Assembly: GCA_963573305.1 (NCBI GenBank)
Contig: OY754329.1
Location: 42,986,417-43,050,416 of the forward strand
Direction of reading: 5' to 3'
Length of the DNA stretch: 64,000 bases
Source of the DNA: Pyrrhosoma nymphula
Taxonomy: Eukaryota; Arthropoda; Insecta; Odonata; Coenagrionidae
Below, piece by piece: positions 34,102 through 47,779 of the stretch. The notes beneath the pieces are model-generated. The model worked only from the letters and a program-made list of their open reading frames with translations. It searched no databases and was not told the DNA's origin. Position numbers and translations under genes: made by a program. Every line of letters starts with the position of its first letter. Within the stretch, counting starts at the first letter, position 1.

Positions 34102-34272
34102 AAAACAAGTACTCGGTTATGATTCAACAATTTATTTTAAGTAAAACGGCCTAGGTTTTCGCATATCATGCCATCATCAGGTGACGCCTGATGTACCTGA
34201 TGGAGGCATGATATGCCGAAACTTGGTTGTTTTACTTTAAATAGATTGCGGAATCATAACCAAGTTCGTGTT
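34102..34272. repeat. Fold-back repeat with two outward hammerhead motifs
   Basis: Arms of about 70 bp (34102-34172 and 34205-34272) are inverted copies: GGTTATGATTC, AAGTAAAAC and CATATCATGCC recur inverted. On the minus strand the left arm carries CUGAUGA (34180-34174), stem II GCAU / AUGC and GAAA. On the plus strand the right arm carries CUGAUGG (34197-34203), stem II GGCAU / AUGCC with a GAU loop, GAAAC (34218-34222) and GUU (34226-34228). The right copy has the A9 position changed to G; the left has an extra A after GAAA. No coding content. Confidence 0.6.
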
Positions 34273-34297
34273 GCTCCCTTTATGCTAGCTCACACTG

Positions 34298-34330
34298 TCT
34301 GTCTGGTTGTCTGATTGTCTGCTTGTCTGT
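34298..34330. repeat. Imperfect TGTC microsatellite
   Basis: GTCTGTCTGGTTGTCTGATT and following TGTCTGCTTGTCTG form a degenerate 4-bp repeat directly after the fold-back element. Confidence 0.75.
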
Positions 34331-37300
34331 GTACGTACAGACCCATTGGAACGGAAGGTGTGGTGTTCGATTCCCTGCTGGGGAAATTATGTTTCTTCTT
34401 TTTCTCATAGCCGTTTTCACTTTCTTCTATAGAAATTTTGTTTTCGTCATCGCATTACGCTCTAAACTTTATTTTGCAATCTTTAACTCGCTAATTATTC
34501 ATTAATGATGGCGATCACTTAGCCCTTGGACGTTGCGGGAGATGAACCGTGGTGAGCCAACAACTGTGATTATCGCTATTTAAAGTTAAAAAATAAATAT
34601 GAAAGTCATATAGAAATACTAATGTTCCTAATGGTTGTCAAATGTCTGAATAATTTGACGTATCAGTGAAGATAGAATGATTTCCTTTCACAAATTAAAT
34701 TTATTAGCAACGTGATTGTACAATATTTAATGGCAAAGATACCATAAAACAATAAAAAAAATAATAAAATCCACTGAGCATATGAGACATTAAAACGTGA
34801 CGTAATGCATATGAAAATAAATGGAGTACAATAAAAACCTTGTTTTTATGAGGTTATATTATATTTCATCACAAATATTACCTCAAAGTACGAGAAACTA
34901 AATATGCGTGAGAATTTTGCGACTACGCAACGAGAGGAAGATAAAAAAAGGCGTGTTACTGAAGATAAGAGCGAACTAAGCAAATGATTCTCATCAAGTG
35001 AACATTGATTTGCATTGGGGCTATGATATAGAAATCAATATGTAAACATTTATGACATATTTAGGGTTATCTCTCTCTTTTGAATCGTTACGCACAGTGG
35101 TACCTGTGATAACATTAACGGTTGCCATTATTTGGTGTTTTTCGCTTTAGTTCTTATTCTTTAGGATTTTTCTTGAGGTGAACTTGGTTTTTTTTCCTTT
35201 TTTTGCACTACTCAAGTGGTCAGTGGGAAATGTGGCTAAATGAGTGTATATGTTTCCCAAAAATAAAAAAAAACATTGAGAATAGTTTTTGAAACATAAG
35301 TAAACATTTTGGAATAAATAAAAGTCATAATATTCATTTTTATGAGCAAATCTCAGTGTAGTTGACTGAGGAGAGTACCATTTTTGAGATACAGTCACTC
35401 CGACGACTGGTTAGTCACAGCTAAAAAGATGAGGGCAAACATTCCGCCTTCTATCACTAGAGAGCCACACAGAGAGCCAATGAGAGAGAGAGAGAGGCGA
35501 TGTTTTAGGTGCCCCACTGGAAATTTTACTTCTCCAAAACAGCAAGCACGGGAGCAATATTTGACATAGATTAACAAATTAAATACTGGTAATGAATTAT
35601 CTCCGAGGCCAGTTTCTAGCACATTCATATAGCATTCGTAATGGTATAAGTAATACGTTTAAACTTTCGACGTGAAGTTTGTACCAATAATTAGACAGCG
35701 GAACACGCAAATGTAATGAAACGTTTAAAACCTTTAGTATTTATCCAGACACTTTAATGCATGGAAAACTTTTGAGGTTCATTTCACTCACGCTAGCTAA
35801 TCGTGTATCTTATGCAATAAAACCAAATCAAGGGAACGGCAACATCAAAACATTTGACTATACTAACGTATAGTTTACAGAAATTTGACATGAACCTTAT
35901 TGTTTTGGAGTGGCACACATTTAAACATTCACCCGGATAATTTCTAAATATCTTCCCTAAATAACTTCATTCGCGAAAAATAGCTATATATCAAGGGAAA
36001 TAAAAGAAATTTAAATTAAGTAATACAGATATCATTGTATAAACAACATTTATCTGAAAAAGATAAATTAACGTTTATATGCCCATACGGTTTTTAACTG
36101 ATTGTAATTTAATGAGCACTGTTTGTTTACTTCATCTTTGCTAACCGAAATAAATTCATCGTTGTTTAGCAGTTTTACCACGGTTTTTTGCATTTTTCTT
36201 TGCACTATCAGCTGCTAAAAATCCAAAACTACTACCAAATCACACAGACAGAAAATCCAAATTGAATGCACAAAACCTCATTTCTCTAGCTTAAAACTTG
36301 AGAGAGAAATAAACAAAATGGATACAGAATGACTGACTGACTGAAACGCTACAAAATTAATATATATATATATATATTTCAATAATTCGTACGACCATTT
36401 TCAAATAATATTCAACAAAATAGGAATTTAGCATTGCAATTTAATTAAAACGTTGAATGTAACAGTTAAAATAAGTTGAAGTAAGTTCATTACTATTTCA
36501 GATTGAAATGTGCAGTAGATGGAAAAGTAATCCAATCGCCTACGCGCAAGTTCAGTGGGTCATCTAAAATAACCAAATGTTGGGTAGTAAAATGATGCCG
36601 TCAGTATATCTGAATCAGAGGTTAGAGATATGGCTAAAATTGCAGTCCATTACTATTCAATGATTGTGAAATCTCCATTGTATTACAAAACGTTAAGCAA
36701 CATACTAAAAAATGTAATACTCAATAAACAAAGGATATGAAAATAATTTCAAGAGAAATCAATTTTATTGCTTTATGTAGTATAACACTTAAGAAGCATT
36801 ATGATATATTCTTCTGTTAACGTTTAAATTCACCTATGACCTTTGAGGACTTATGAAGTTGAATAGCTATTATTATGAAGCCGACAGAAGTAGCTTTAGT
36901 TTCCATGTTTTTGTGAAATCAATATCCTAAAGTAACTCACATATACCCATTACGTGATGCACTGCTTAAGATACTAACTACATGTAATTTTGATGTACGT
37001 GGTGTATGATATAACTTTTAGCCGACTAGGTTTAATGGTAGTACCATTCTCCCTGTGAAAGTATATTAAGCCATCTCAATTTACTTTTTGAGGAGAGAAA
37101 AAGTTCTAAACATAGCGATTTCTGTGATTAATTTCTTGAAGACTGCGTCACATTACGCAACCAAGGACTCTAAGAAGAGTGCCAGAAAAATGAGGCTGTC
37201 CGCCTTCAACCAATGGCACCTTTACTAATCTCTTCTTCTAATTGTAAAATTTACACTCCTTCAACGTTTTTTATTCCTTTCTTCATATTTAATCAAACAG

Positions 37301-38418
37301 ATTTCACAAGAAAACTAGCATGAGAGATCCATGTACTTGTACATGTACACTTTGAAAGGGTAAAATTTGGGAGCAAAAGCAAAATTCATTCAGAACATAT
37401 TCGATTGGCCGAAATGTGATTTGCGCAAGTTTTATAAATCAATTGATGATGCTTTTTTATTAGAGCACGAAATGAATAACAAAATAAGAAAGTCCAAACA
37501 AGGTTAAAAAAATAATATACGATGTTATACATAAAAGGTCAGCGTAAGCTTTCACACAGGACTTTTCCATTAAATAACAGCAAATAAATATCGTTAAATT
37601 CAATGCAGCAGTATCTTGGGAAAACCAACTATTTCTCTAATACATAACATATCTTACTATTAATTTATTTAACCATTAAAATATTTTACTAAACTCTTTA
37701 CTCAAAGTCAAACGTTTTACTCAAATTTTCATATTGCAAACGAATTACGCGGAGTACTAACCATTTCACTGTTGCATATAAAATAACCTTCGAATCGAAT
37801 AAGACGAGGTTATAATCATTTAAAAATATTTAAATGTCAAATGGCAAAACTATGAGTGACATTCTGTGATATTCTGTAAATGGACTACCTTATCAGTGCC
37901 ACTTCAAAATAACCTTTAAGATCGGAATGCCACCGAGATGCATATGTTATGAGCGCCTAACTGCATCTCATGCAAGCAGTTAACGTGGGAAAGAAACGGT
38001 AAAAAATCCAAGAAAGTAGGTAAAGAAACGGGGGACATTTAATGAGCATAGATGGACATAGGTTTAAAAGGGAAGGTAGGACGGGGTGGGTTGGATGTGG
38101 AGAAAGGTGAGGGGGAGGGGCAAGGAGGTGAAGCAAGATGAAAGGGGAAGGAGGTATGATGAGCAAACGTAGTACAATAAGAATTCGCAAAATATTTGAT
38201 AACGCAATGTGTAATGGAAGTGGAAGTTTTGGAATGGATTATCTCGTAGGTGTTTAAGAATGAAGGAGAGGACAGGGGATTTAGACCATTTCACATGATA
38301 ATATATCCAACCTAAGATCTTGTATACCAGAAATATGATATTGAGAATGGAATCCTGTATGCATATAGCCGTCTTTGAATGTTTCACACAGATCTGTGAA
38401 CTTGAAGTGGCAAGGAAG
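34331..38418. other. AT-rich stretch without a recognisable gene
   Basis: Microsatellites are visible: GA repeats at 35482-35496 and TA repeats at about 36360-36378. All frames are short and without domains. A purine-rich patch lies at about 38030-38160. Confidence 0.5.
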
Positions 38419-41036
38419 CAGCGGTGGATATAGACTAATATTTTAGGGGGGTCATAACTGTCTGCTTCCCCCCTCCTCCCCCCGGGGGGGAAGTTTTTTT
38501 AAATTCTAAACAAATATTGTGGCAGATTTTTACACATTTCAAAGTGCTAATTTTGTAGAAGATACAAAACAGTCATAACAATAACTGCCATAGGTTTAAA
38601 TTAAATTTACTATTTACTTAAATTAATATGAAAATGCATAATTAGAGAAAAATTGACTAAAAAGTATAGACTTTCAAATTTACCAGAAAAGGTTATAGAT
38701 TTTTTAAATATTCCAATGTCCTTGATTAAAAATATTTCCAAACAATGACATAATATGCTTGAAAAGTGATCAATGAACTATAATGTAAGAGTTCTGAATT
38801 AAAACAATATGCAAGTGTACTTCTCTGTGTTTAAGAAAGAAAACAGCAACAAGGAACCAAACAGACAGTATAAACTCAGTAAGGATAATGTATTATATAA
38901 TAATTTACAATACAAAGCCCTGGTGCTTCTTTGTCTCAGTGACTTCGAATAATGGCTTCTGGGTCCATTGGAATTACTCGATGAACCGACATGAGAGCAA
39001 GCCCAATGAGTCTTTCCTCGCCGATATCAGCCCGAAGCCGAGTCTTCAGCCGACGCAGGGTAGAAAAACTGCGCTCCGCAATCGCTGCACTGACTGGAAG
39101 TGTAGCCAGAATCTGCAGAAGTTTTTTGATGGTGGGCTACATGTCAGTGTTGTAGTTTTCCAATGTTTCCCAAACGGAATCTGGGAGTTTTTATCTGTTC
39201 TTCACGACCCGCTTAAACGTTTGAACCCACAGTGAGAAAACTAGCATTACAGTTCTATCAGTAAATTAGATCCTGATAAATATTAACAATTTCTCTTATA
39301 GCGGCTCCGTCTTCTGATTTTATTTCAGTTTTGGGCAAGATGGTACAAAGATTAAATAAATTCATAACTTCCGTTGAAAGTCTGTCTTTTAAGTCTGTGA
39401 TGACGTTGTCCAAAACTGGTATACAAACAGATCTTCGGAAGTTTTCCTCACACAAATCAGCAGGGTGGTTTTGACGGCTGGTTTGGAGGGAAACAAGTCG
39501 TGGTATCTTTAAATCTACATATAAATTTTCAGCTATTTCCCGTGCTTCATAATTGAGGCCACTAAAGATGGATATGTACAGTCTTTTCTCTCTTTACATC
39601 TAGTACCTACGCTTTTAATCTCTTCTATTACATCACTACCCTTTTTTCACGAATATACATAAATATATTTTGTATATTAAAATTAAAATTTCAAATTTCA
39701 AAATTTTTAAATCAAACGTTGATGCTAGAAGAAGTTGACTAATTGATATAACTTTACTACTAACATATCACTAAGACACTCAACTGAGAGGAGAAATTAT
39801 GGGCTTCATATAGCTTGCATTAGAGAAAACGCATCAGATGAAGTCTTTCTGTCCTTCCCGGTAGAAATTTCTGCTAGAACATTGTAAATCTTAATAATTG
39901 ATTCCCATTGGAACTGAAGGTGTCTCTCGTGCCTCTCAACCCAACAGGTTTCGCACATACCTTGAGCAGAAGAACTCATTTACTTCTTATAAACATCTCA
40001 TCTCTTTGGAGAGGCATTTGCAATAGATGCTATTTTCTTCATAGTTCCAGAGGTATTTCTGCATGAAACTACTTTTAAGGAGTTTGCAAACGAATTATTC
40101 AAAATGATGTTTTTGCACGGACAGCGCTGAGCATGTATGGCTATTTTCTATATTTGTTTAGCACCTTTCGTTTCAGATGCCGTAACTGAACAGTTCTCGA
40201 CCCCAAAACCTACGCAAAACTTCGAGTCTAAATCAAAGTTCTTGGAGATGTCCTTGACGATATGTCGTTAAGTAACTCCCACCAAGTGACTTTCTCTCCC
40301 ATCTGATTCAATATCTTCCTCTCAAATCATATTTTAGGCATTAACAAATGTAATGAAATCTTTCATTTAAGACACGTTCATGAAGATATCGCAAAGAAAT
40401 ACTTAATTGGCAAATACTAGCAATTTCAGTTGTCTCGTCGAATATTACAGAGAAAAACTTTGCTTCCTTAAGGCCTCTTAGAATAATACTTTGAATCTCT
40501 TCCTTACCACAATCAATAAGTTCATTTTCAGTGTGCTTGCTATTATGTATAGCATTCAATGGAGCACTCTCCAAGTGTCTGCAGAGATTGTTGTTACTAG
40601 CATCCATCCTAAACCGAAGCAACTTGCCGAAATTTCCATCATGTTCACTATACTATATTTTTCATCTCTACGGAGAACATTGTCAATGTCTTATCATCCC
40701 TGGGACTCTTAAAGGAATGTCTTTCCAACAACATAACATAATTGTTTTAGCTATAGGAATCAAGCACTGCTTATTTTTCTCTACTTGTGCCATGCGCTAC
40801 GAATGAATTTTATTTGCTATTTCTAATGCAGGATTGTAGTATGTCAAGAGAAATCTTTTCCCAGCTACAGCAGCATAAATATGAAATTTGTTTTCCTAAT
40901 GTACAACCAAATCGTTCTTTTCCCCTATAACACCAAATGCGATCAACTTTATGGAATATTTACAATCGTTTTTCCCAGACAAAGAAAAACCTTCAAGGTT
41001 TTGGGGGGTCAAGATCATGACCCCCAAAAGGAAGCG
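38419..41036 (-). mobile_element. Decayed hAT transposon (ZMYM1-like)
   Basis: The left end CAGCGGTGGATATAGACTAA followed by TATTTTAGGGGGGTCATAA looks like an arthropod hAT terminus with C/G-rich subterminal sequence. The right side has GGGGGGTCAAGATCATGACC CCC (41004-41025) in inverted relation to the left GGGGGGTCAT. Between them the minus strand codes for a broken hAT transposase. The outermost right terminus is damaged and no 8-bp target duplication was found, so that boundary is approximate. Confidence 0.75.
38936..40850 (-). pseudogene. hAT transposase (ZMYM1 / DUF4371 type), broken
   Basis: In minus-strand order the conserved pieces are: ALEIANKIHS and NKQCLIPIAKTIML (about 40840-40740); LLRFRMDASNNNLCRHLESA, then KFFSVIFDETTEIASICQLS and ISLRYLHERVLNERF (40622-40341); NFRRSVCIPVLDNVITDLKD (39455-39258 frame); and the C-terminal dimerisation block AERSFSTLRRLKTRLRADIG, EERLIGLALMSVHRVI, PMDPEAIIRSH, ending at a TGA at 38936-38938. 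The FDETT motif carries the first acidic catalytic residue of this family. Several stops and shifts separate the pieces, so no active protein is made. ZMYM1-like proteins are domesticated relatives; here the flanking termini argue for a transposon. Confidence 0.82.
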
Positions 41037-44000
41037 GTATTTTCAATCATATCTTAGCGCATGTGATCCATAATTTTAAATTAACCAATGTATGGTAACA
41101 GACGACCAAAAAAATTTAGAGATATTTTATTTGATGTTGATTGCATAGCCAGTTAATTACTAATAGTCACAGGAGGTATTAACGGCGATGATTTCAGACA
41201 GTGAATATCCCATTGCGACTGTAAGAGCCAGCGTGATAGATCGACGGCTATTAGGCCGTACTGGGAACGAAATACAACTAATTACCACGTCAATTATGAA
41301 GTCAGGTAACTCAGCAAGTATGATATCAATCACGCTAGTTATCCAGTATGCTGGTTTTTTTTAAGCTTTAGCCATCCGACGATAGATCCAATAACAATTT
41401 CTTTCCAAATCACACAAGTTAACTGAGGATCAAGAGTAGTGCTTATGCAGTAAAGAATATCGTTTGCACTGCTTACATTCTAACACTGATTGAACATCAA
41501 TTTTATGTTAAAAATTTTCAGGCTCTCCCTTGTGGGATTTCTGCATGTAAAAAAAAAAATATTTTCACCATATTTTTTATACCAAACGTCAACCGTGGTA
41601 TCGACGCAAGAGTGTTTCATTTATACTGTTTTATGACAATAATTGTAATAATTACTCCCTTTCGTTGAAAAAGCGGTCTATGATAATTAAAGCAATATTT
41701 TGGAATGAAAAATTGTTTTGATTACTTTACTATCACAGTTGAATTCTCTCACGGACTTTTTCAAAACATTACAAACAATAACGGGGATCGGATAATTCAT
41801 TGCGACGGCATGAGTACATTCTACTCCTACTTCAGCACTGGCTAAGAGTAATGACGGGTTATTTTCCTTTCCCACTCCCCACGTGATTACCCTACCAACC
41901 TATTCTTCATGGTACAAGTAAGTAGTTGGTTACATCCCCACGTGATCAACGAAAAACCTAACCCAGAATAACATCGCTTGATTCCAGCTCACAACCCGTA
42001 TCCAAAATCTGCTTTTTGGATTAAAAAGCCATTCGTTAATCCAAGTATCCATGGCCGAATACGCAGGAAGTCAGAAAAGGTGAGATTCCTTCACTACGCT
42101 CCCTGGAAACATCCCATCAAACCTACACTACAAATGGCTGTATTTTTCGCCCACAGTCCTCTTATCTGTCCTCTCGCCTTCCTTCTTTTCCTAATATATG
42201 AAAAGAAGTGAAAAGAAAATGCTTTGATATTTAGAGATTAAAAAACGCTCGTCAACGTAGGGAGGAGGTTGTGACGTAAAAACCAATACCTTCAACTCCA
42301 CGGTCAACTCTTCTGATTCACAGAAAATAAACAAAAGTATGATATAATAAAAAACAAGCAAATCCTGTTAGAAACAATTACGCGAGCATAAATAGATACA
42401 ATGTTGGTACTGAGGGAGATAAGATACATAAAACAGGATGAAAGAAATTTATGTCATATGAAATAGTCTTGGAAGAGACGTAAACATCAAAAAGGTGGAA
42501 TTATAAATATGGCATTTTGTAGCATTCCTGTAATAAATCAAGCATCACATAAGTTTACAATACAAAGTGCTAAACACAATAGTAAATAAAGAGAAATGTA
42601 TATCATATATCAGCTTACGATAAGTGTGGCCGGCAGATAATGTGATACACTGAAGACTATAATGTTTGACAGAAAACGCAATTCGCCGGACAAACTTATT
42701 GCCAGTGAAAATATTTTCTCTTGTGTTTAACCCGCAGGTACTTGTACAAATAACGCAAAAAATCAGCTCCGACTATAATGAACTACTTGTCCCTGTCTTT
42801 CGGTAATATTCCTACGATAAAGGAAAGGAACAATAAATTCCTAACACCGTATCCTATTGCTTGAGTCTGCCCTGTAAACCGGAGAATCAGGAATATATCG
42901 CAGTTGAGAATGGTCACGTTAAAAAATGAAAGATAGGCCCTCACCAAAGCTCTGTCAGGAGCACGGATTACTATAATACTAGACCTCGCCATTATTCTGG
43001 TGAGATAGAGGGAAAAATAATGGTATATGAGGAGCATGTAAGAGTAGGAGTGAAACAAAATAAATGTAAGTATTCATATTTGTATTTTTCCGAATAGCGA
43101 AACGAAAAAAAAATGGTCTATGGACTCTTAAGACCATCTGTTTCTCTTCTATTTTTCAAAAAATATCCACAGTATCAGATTTGATAAAAATATATATTTT
43201 TTAGCTTTTGATTGAGGGGAGAAAGACAAGCGAGAAGGAAACATTTCATGTACTCGCCTGGAAAATAGCTTGAGAGAGATGGAAAGAGGTTGTGGATGAG
43301 AAATTCTCCTTCTATCAACAGGAGGCGATGAGGAGGGTCCCAGCAGGGGGAGGGGTGAAAGAGCGACTGGTGTCAATGACGCGTGTGGACTTTAATTCAG
43401 AGGAGAGAATGTATAGAATCCTTTTCACATTCCGCACGGCTCCGAGCATTTTTCAAAAAGGAGACAAAAATAACAACATTTGCACGACCTTTTGCCTCCG
43501 CTTCAATGGTACCAGGTGACATTCACGTGAGTGAACTGAGAACTTTTCAGATGTAAATTCGTGAGGAGTGAGATTTCATCAGGTACTTTTGAGCTGCACT
43601 AACGACCTCTCACTACTATTTAACCCTATCACTGTCCATATCATTATTTATGGAAAAATCTTTACCAAAATTTTATTGTTAGCCACTTATATACTCTAAA
43701 ACAATAATAAAGAATAAAAATTTAATTATTTAAATATTTACTATAAAAAATTGATGTCACCTGTGGGTGACACTGGGCATTAACACAACCATTTTATTCG
43801 CTCCATACCCAGATACGATAAATTATAGGAGATTCAATGCATTGCGCATATTTTAATTGCACTTGTAAAGGTCTATTAACTGGTTTCATCATATACATTT
43901 TTATAAATGATTATATCTATATTATAATGTGAGCATGACAAAGTCAAAGACATGAAATTTCTTATTTTTGTGAGTGAAAGGCATACCAACACTGAATGTG

Positions 44001-45430
44001 CAATCTTTGCATTTCTTACACAGTATGCGGGTGCGCAGGACACATTTCCCACATCTACTCTGGGAACAACTTTGGCGAACATGGTCTTCAAATCTAATGT
44101 CCTGAGAAAATCTCCATCTCCATATCTCCATATTTTTAAGAAGATTTAATGGTAAAATCCCATTCATAAAGTATGCATAGAGTCTACGAGTTCTAGAATA
44201 TTTAGTAAGAATACATTTACCTACAAAAAATAAAGAAATTTAATGTATTAATTGATGTAATTAACCCTATTCTTTATTCTAGAACTTATAGACTCGTTTG
44301 GGGGCTTAATGAACCGACTTTTGCATTTAAATCTTTAATAAACCTAAATTTTAAAAAATTGCATAGAAAAGGATAAAATTCCATCTCCTTTATTTCTTGG
44401 AAAGTAGATAGCTTGAATATCGTGTCTTTTAGTACCCCGAATTTCAAATTATAGTATAAGTTGTAGGGGTAACTATGAGTAGTACGACATTTTTTCCCGA
44501 ATGCATCCCGGACCACCTCTCAGTGATACCTATCCAGTGTAAATAATGTAATGGAGGTTGATCCACTTAAGCATGCGCTCCGCTGCGTCATGAAAGGGAA
44601 TCGCTAATGAGGCAAAGAGAAAGGGATCACACGCAAGTGGGAGGGGGTCGGTCCTAATGCACCGACGGGACGCCCGTTAACGCGGTGTAAATATTTTTGG
44701 CATCTGGAATTAAAATTTTAAATTCATATGACCGCCCGCATGCATTAGATTAAGCATTAACCTGGGAGTAATCCAATACGCCTCCTTTCAAAATAAAGAA
44801 TTCTAGACTAAGAACTGGGTTAAAAATGACGATAATAAGTATAAATTCTGCTTAAGGGAGCACTGTACAGTTTGGAATTTTTAGGAGTACACTGATGAAC
44901 AATACATTAACTACCTATAGCTGCTATTCAGGCGATTTGCAATTGGCAGTGTAAACGGGCCTACCGATACACCGTGTAGTTAGTGTAGCATAATAGAACA
45001 CCAGTATATAACTAAATAGGGATTTACGGAAACAAGTCATTGCAAAATTGTTCAAAATTTAGAAATATGTGTATAATTTTTATGCATGTATGATGGCAAT
45101 AAAAATGTTGTATGGTGTAACATACTGTTGGATTTTAGTATCAGAAACTAATTATGCCAAAATGTAACGGATCAGTTAATGTTAAAGTGTATCAAGATAT
45201 GCAAGGGTTAATACATTTTCATTTAATACCATGTCTTTCCGATCTCTTGTGAAGATTAATCACAGAAAAAAGTAGATAGATCGACAGCTTTACACAGCAA
45301 ATTTATACTTTCTGTTTTACCCTAAAATAGGGCGTAGGGCTGAGAGATGGCTCTAGGACAGAAACTGGATTCGACTATAATCAAGCACATTTCAAATAAC
45401 AAACGGACATGACATGACACACTAGATAAT
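41037..45430. other. AT-rich stretch without a recognisable gene
   Basis: Short frames only. No domain, tRNA-like motif or transposon terminus was recognised in this region. Confidence 0.5.
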
Positions 45431-45459
45431 ATAATAGAGCTCCTTAAATTCTGCCTTCT

Positions 45460-46602
45460 GATTACTAACAAGTTTTTGAATGAATCGGAAAAACGCTAAA
45501 CGTGCTGGCATACCTTACACCAGTTACTTTTCTTCCCTTTCCTTCAGAAGTTCAGGAAGTAAGGAGAAAATTATCTAGCCAATTATTATTGCCAAAATTA
45601 TTGCCAAAATAAAATATTAATTGGACTGGCGCATTAATGCCCTTAAATATCCATTATACGTCTTCAAGGAATATCGATGCTATAAAAATTATAGAAATTT
45701 TACGGCATATTGATCGAAATTTAGAAATAAGAACCACAATGAAAGGTAGATAATATTACCCACCATGATAAAACCATTTTTAACAACCAAGGTACCGGAT
45801 AAATACCATCCTGTGAAATTAAGAACGAGTTTTTAATCGTGTTCGAAGAGCATCACTGATTCCAATGCTATAATTATGACGCCTATGGCCGTTTTAATAG
45901 TACAGCGGCTTTTGGAGTTAAAAATTTTGTTTATGCATGCGTAAAATCTGAGAATAATTGACGTTACGATGTAATGTAGGTATGTTATAGTAATCATCGT
46001 GTGATTGCATTAGTATTTACTAAATAGTGCGAGAAACGCCGAGAGCATAACAGGCTGGCATTACTAATGTTCTCCAATCTTCCCTTACCCCAATGTCCAG
46101 GTAGGTAATTTATGTTTTGGGTTATGTGTACTAAAATAAACGGCAAGGACGAGGCAACCGAGAACTCAATGAACTGAAAAAAATATCAAAACTAAGGTAT
46201 GTACAGATCGTAATACTCATTAAGTGTTCTAAACTAATTCATCTTACTCAAAGATGAACTACCGAAGCATGGGATAGTATTTAGTATGACCAAACTACTG
46301 ATGAGATATGGCTGGCATAAAGGAAACATCTGCGTTGAACATGCCAGCCAAGTATACCTATCTTCCTTTTACATTGGATAGTAGGTAAGAACCGGATGCC
46401 GGACCGAGAAGTGAGTTAAGCTAAATTAAATCTAGTTCAATTCACCGGCAAGACAATAAGCATAAATAATTACGCCCTCGGAACGCGTTACATTCGCCGT
46501 CTGATTGCAAACGAATTCACGGGAAGAGCGCGAGAAATGCTGACGGGAAAACACGCTGGCATAACTAACGCCACTTATTCCTTACCCCACCCAAAATCCC
46601 GG
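45460..46602. repeat. Three diverged direct copies spaced about 500-550 bp
   Basis: A motif built of TGATTGCA, GAGAAAyGCyGA and GCTGGCATwACTAA then CTTACCCC occurs at 45999-46102 and 46499-46602. A more diverged copy is at about 45460-45545 (CTGATTACTAAC, AAAACGCTAA, GTGCTGGCAT). The GCTGGCAT anchors sit at 45504, 46054 and 46555, spacings of 550 and 501. Between copies two and three, GGCTGGCAT / ATGCCAGCC form an inverted pair (46310-46318, 46341-46349). Either an old tandem array with a unit near 500 bp or repeated insertions; no coding content. Confidence 0.55.
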
Positions 46603-47666
46603 ACGTTCGTCAGTGGAGCCGGAATTCACATGCGTGGAGGCACAAACGAAATTCTCGCTCGGTGAAAGAGAAGCCCCATACTCCCTCAGTCATCATCCGC
46701 GATGCACGCAGAGAACGTGAGATGGAATTACTCCGCGGGAAACCTCGAAGCTGCGAAGCCGCCGCGCTGGGTTGGCGTGCCCGGGATGGCGACCTCCCCT
46801 TCTACATCCTCCCCACGCCGACCCCCAAGCGCCCTTCGCGTTCGTCGTTAAATTCTCGGGGAAGAGTCGGGTAGTCGGAAAAGGGTGCGAGGGGGAGGAG
46901 TGAAGTAGAGTAGAGTAAAGGAGGAATGTAAACCCGCCGGAGCAGTTACGTATAGTCGCGTCGCATTCAATTCCGGGTAGGAAGGAAGAGACAACTTCGG
47001 CACGGCGGATACGTGGATTCGCTGAGGAGTGTGGATAGTCGTAGGGAAATGGAGAGGGGAAACATCTTGAGTCGCCCAAGTAATGATGACACATTTTTTT
47101 ATTGCAGCCCATAAAAATATGGCGTTTAAGGTAGTGTAAGAGTGATAAAACTGCACATAAAGCTCAGTTAATTTGGCCTCATTATAAGGACAAAGATCAC
47201 ATACCGCTAATGATACCAAAATATCAGCCTCTTATTGCACTGCTTTTTGAGATACCTGCAAAAAAAAATAAAGTCTTTTTCCATGTGAGTGCACGGCTTT
47301 GGAGTGCAAGGCTGTGCATTCCAAAGACAAATATATTTGAAAAATTGATTTGAAAATGAATCGCGTTAGAAGTCTAACCCGGTGTAATTCGTACTATTTA
47401 CTAATTACTTTTTAGAGTAAATATATTGCTCAACTCAGTAACTTTCGCCAAATTGCTCAAACAAACTTCGGCTGCGAAAACCTTTTCAGTGCAGGGTATG
47501 AAACAACCCAGGTTAACGCTTCAAATTCAGTTCAAGTTGTTGGGCGAAAGAGTGAAATTCTTAGGTCATGAATGTTAGTCATTTTGTTTCATGCTTGTAA
47601 CAACGGCTAAAATTTTATAAATGCTGCTAAAATTCATGGTTAAAAATTTCGTGGGTCATTATAGAT
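46603..47666. other. CpG-rich patch, then AT-rich sequence
   Basis: About 46600-46990 is markedly richer in GC and CpG than its surroundings and gives overlapping frames on both strands without domains. At 47297-47326 a hairpin with 12-bp arms CTTTGGAGTGCA / TGCATTCCAAAG (one mismatch) is present. No gene is supported. Confidence 0.45.
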
Positions 47667-47779
47667 GTATGTTTGTTTTTCGGGTGTTTTCCTTTAATAA
47701 AGTGACCAGCAACGGCCACGAAACGTCAGGTATCACACCTGGTTATAGTACGCGGGGTACACCCGAAAAGAAAACATAC
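47667..47779. repeat. Fold-back repeat with a decayed hammerhead motif
   Basis: Arms 47667-47687 (GTATGTTTG then TTTTTCGGGTGT) and 47759-47779 (ACACCCGAAAAG then AAAACATAC) are inverted. Between them the plus strand has stem II GUGACC / GGCCAC (47702-47707, 47714-47719), GAAAC (47720-47724) and GUC, the same layout as the motif at 18.8 kb. The CUGANGA box has decayed to UUAAUAA, which differs only by C-to-T and G-to-A changes. It is not expected to cleave. Confidence 0.45.

Noticed and set aside
34340..34385. GGTGTTCGATTCC as a tRNA T-arm
   Set aside because: No A-box or acceptor stem upstream; only a B-box-like word remains.
46693..47112. 139-residue minus-strand frame in a CpG-rich patch
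   Set aside because: It overlaps other frames on both strands and has no domain; composition explains it.
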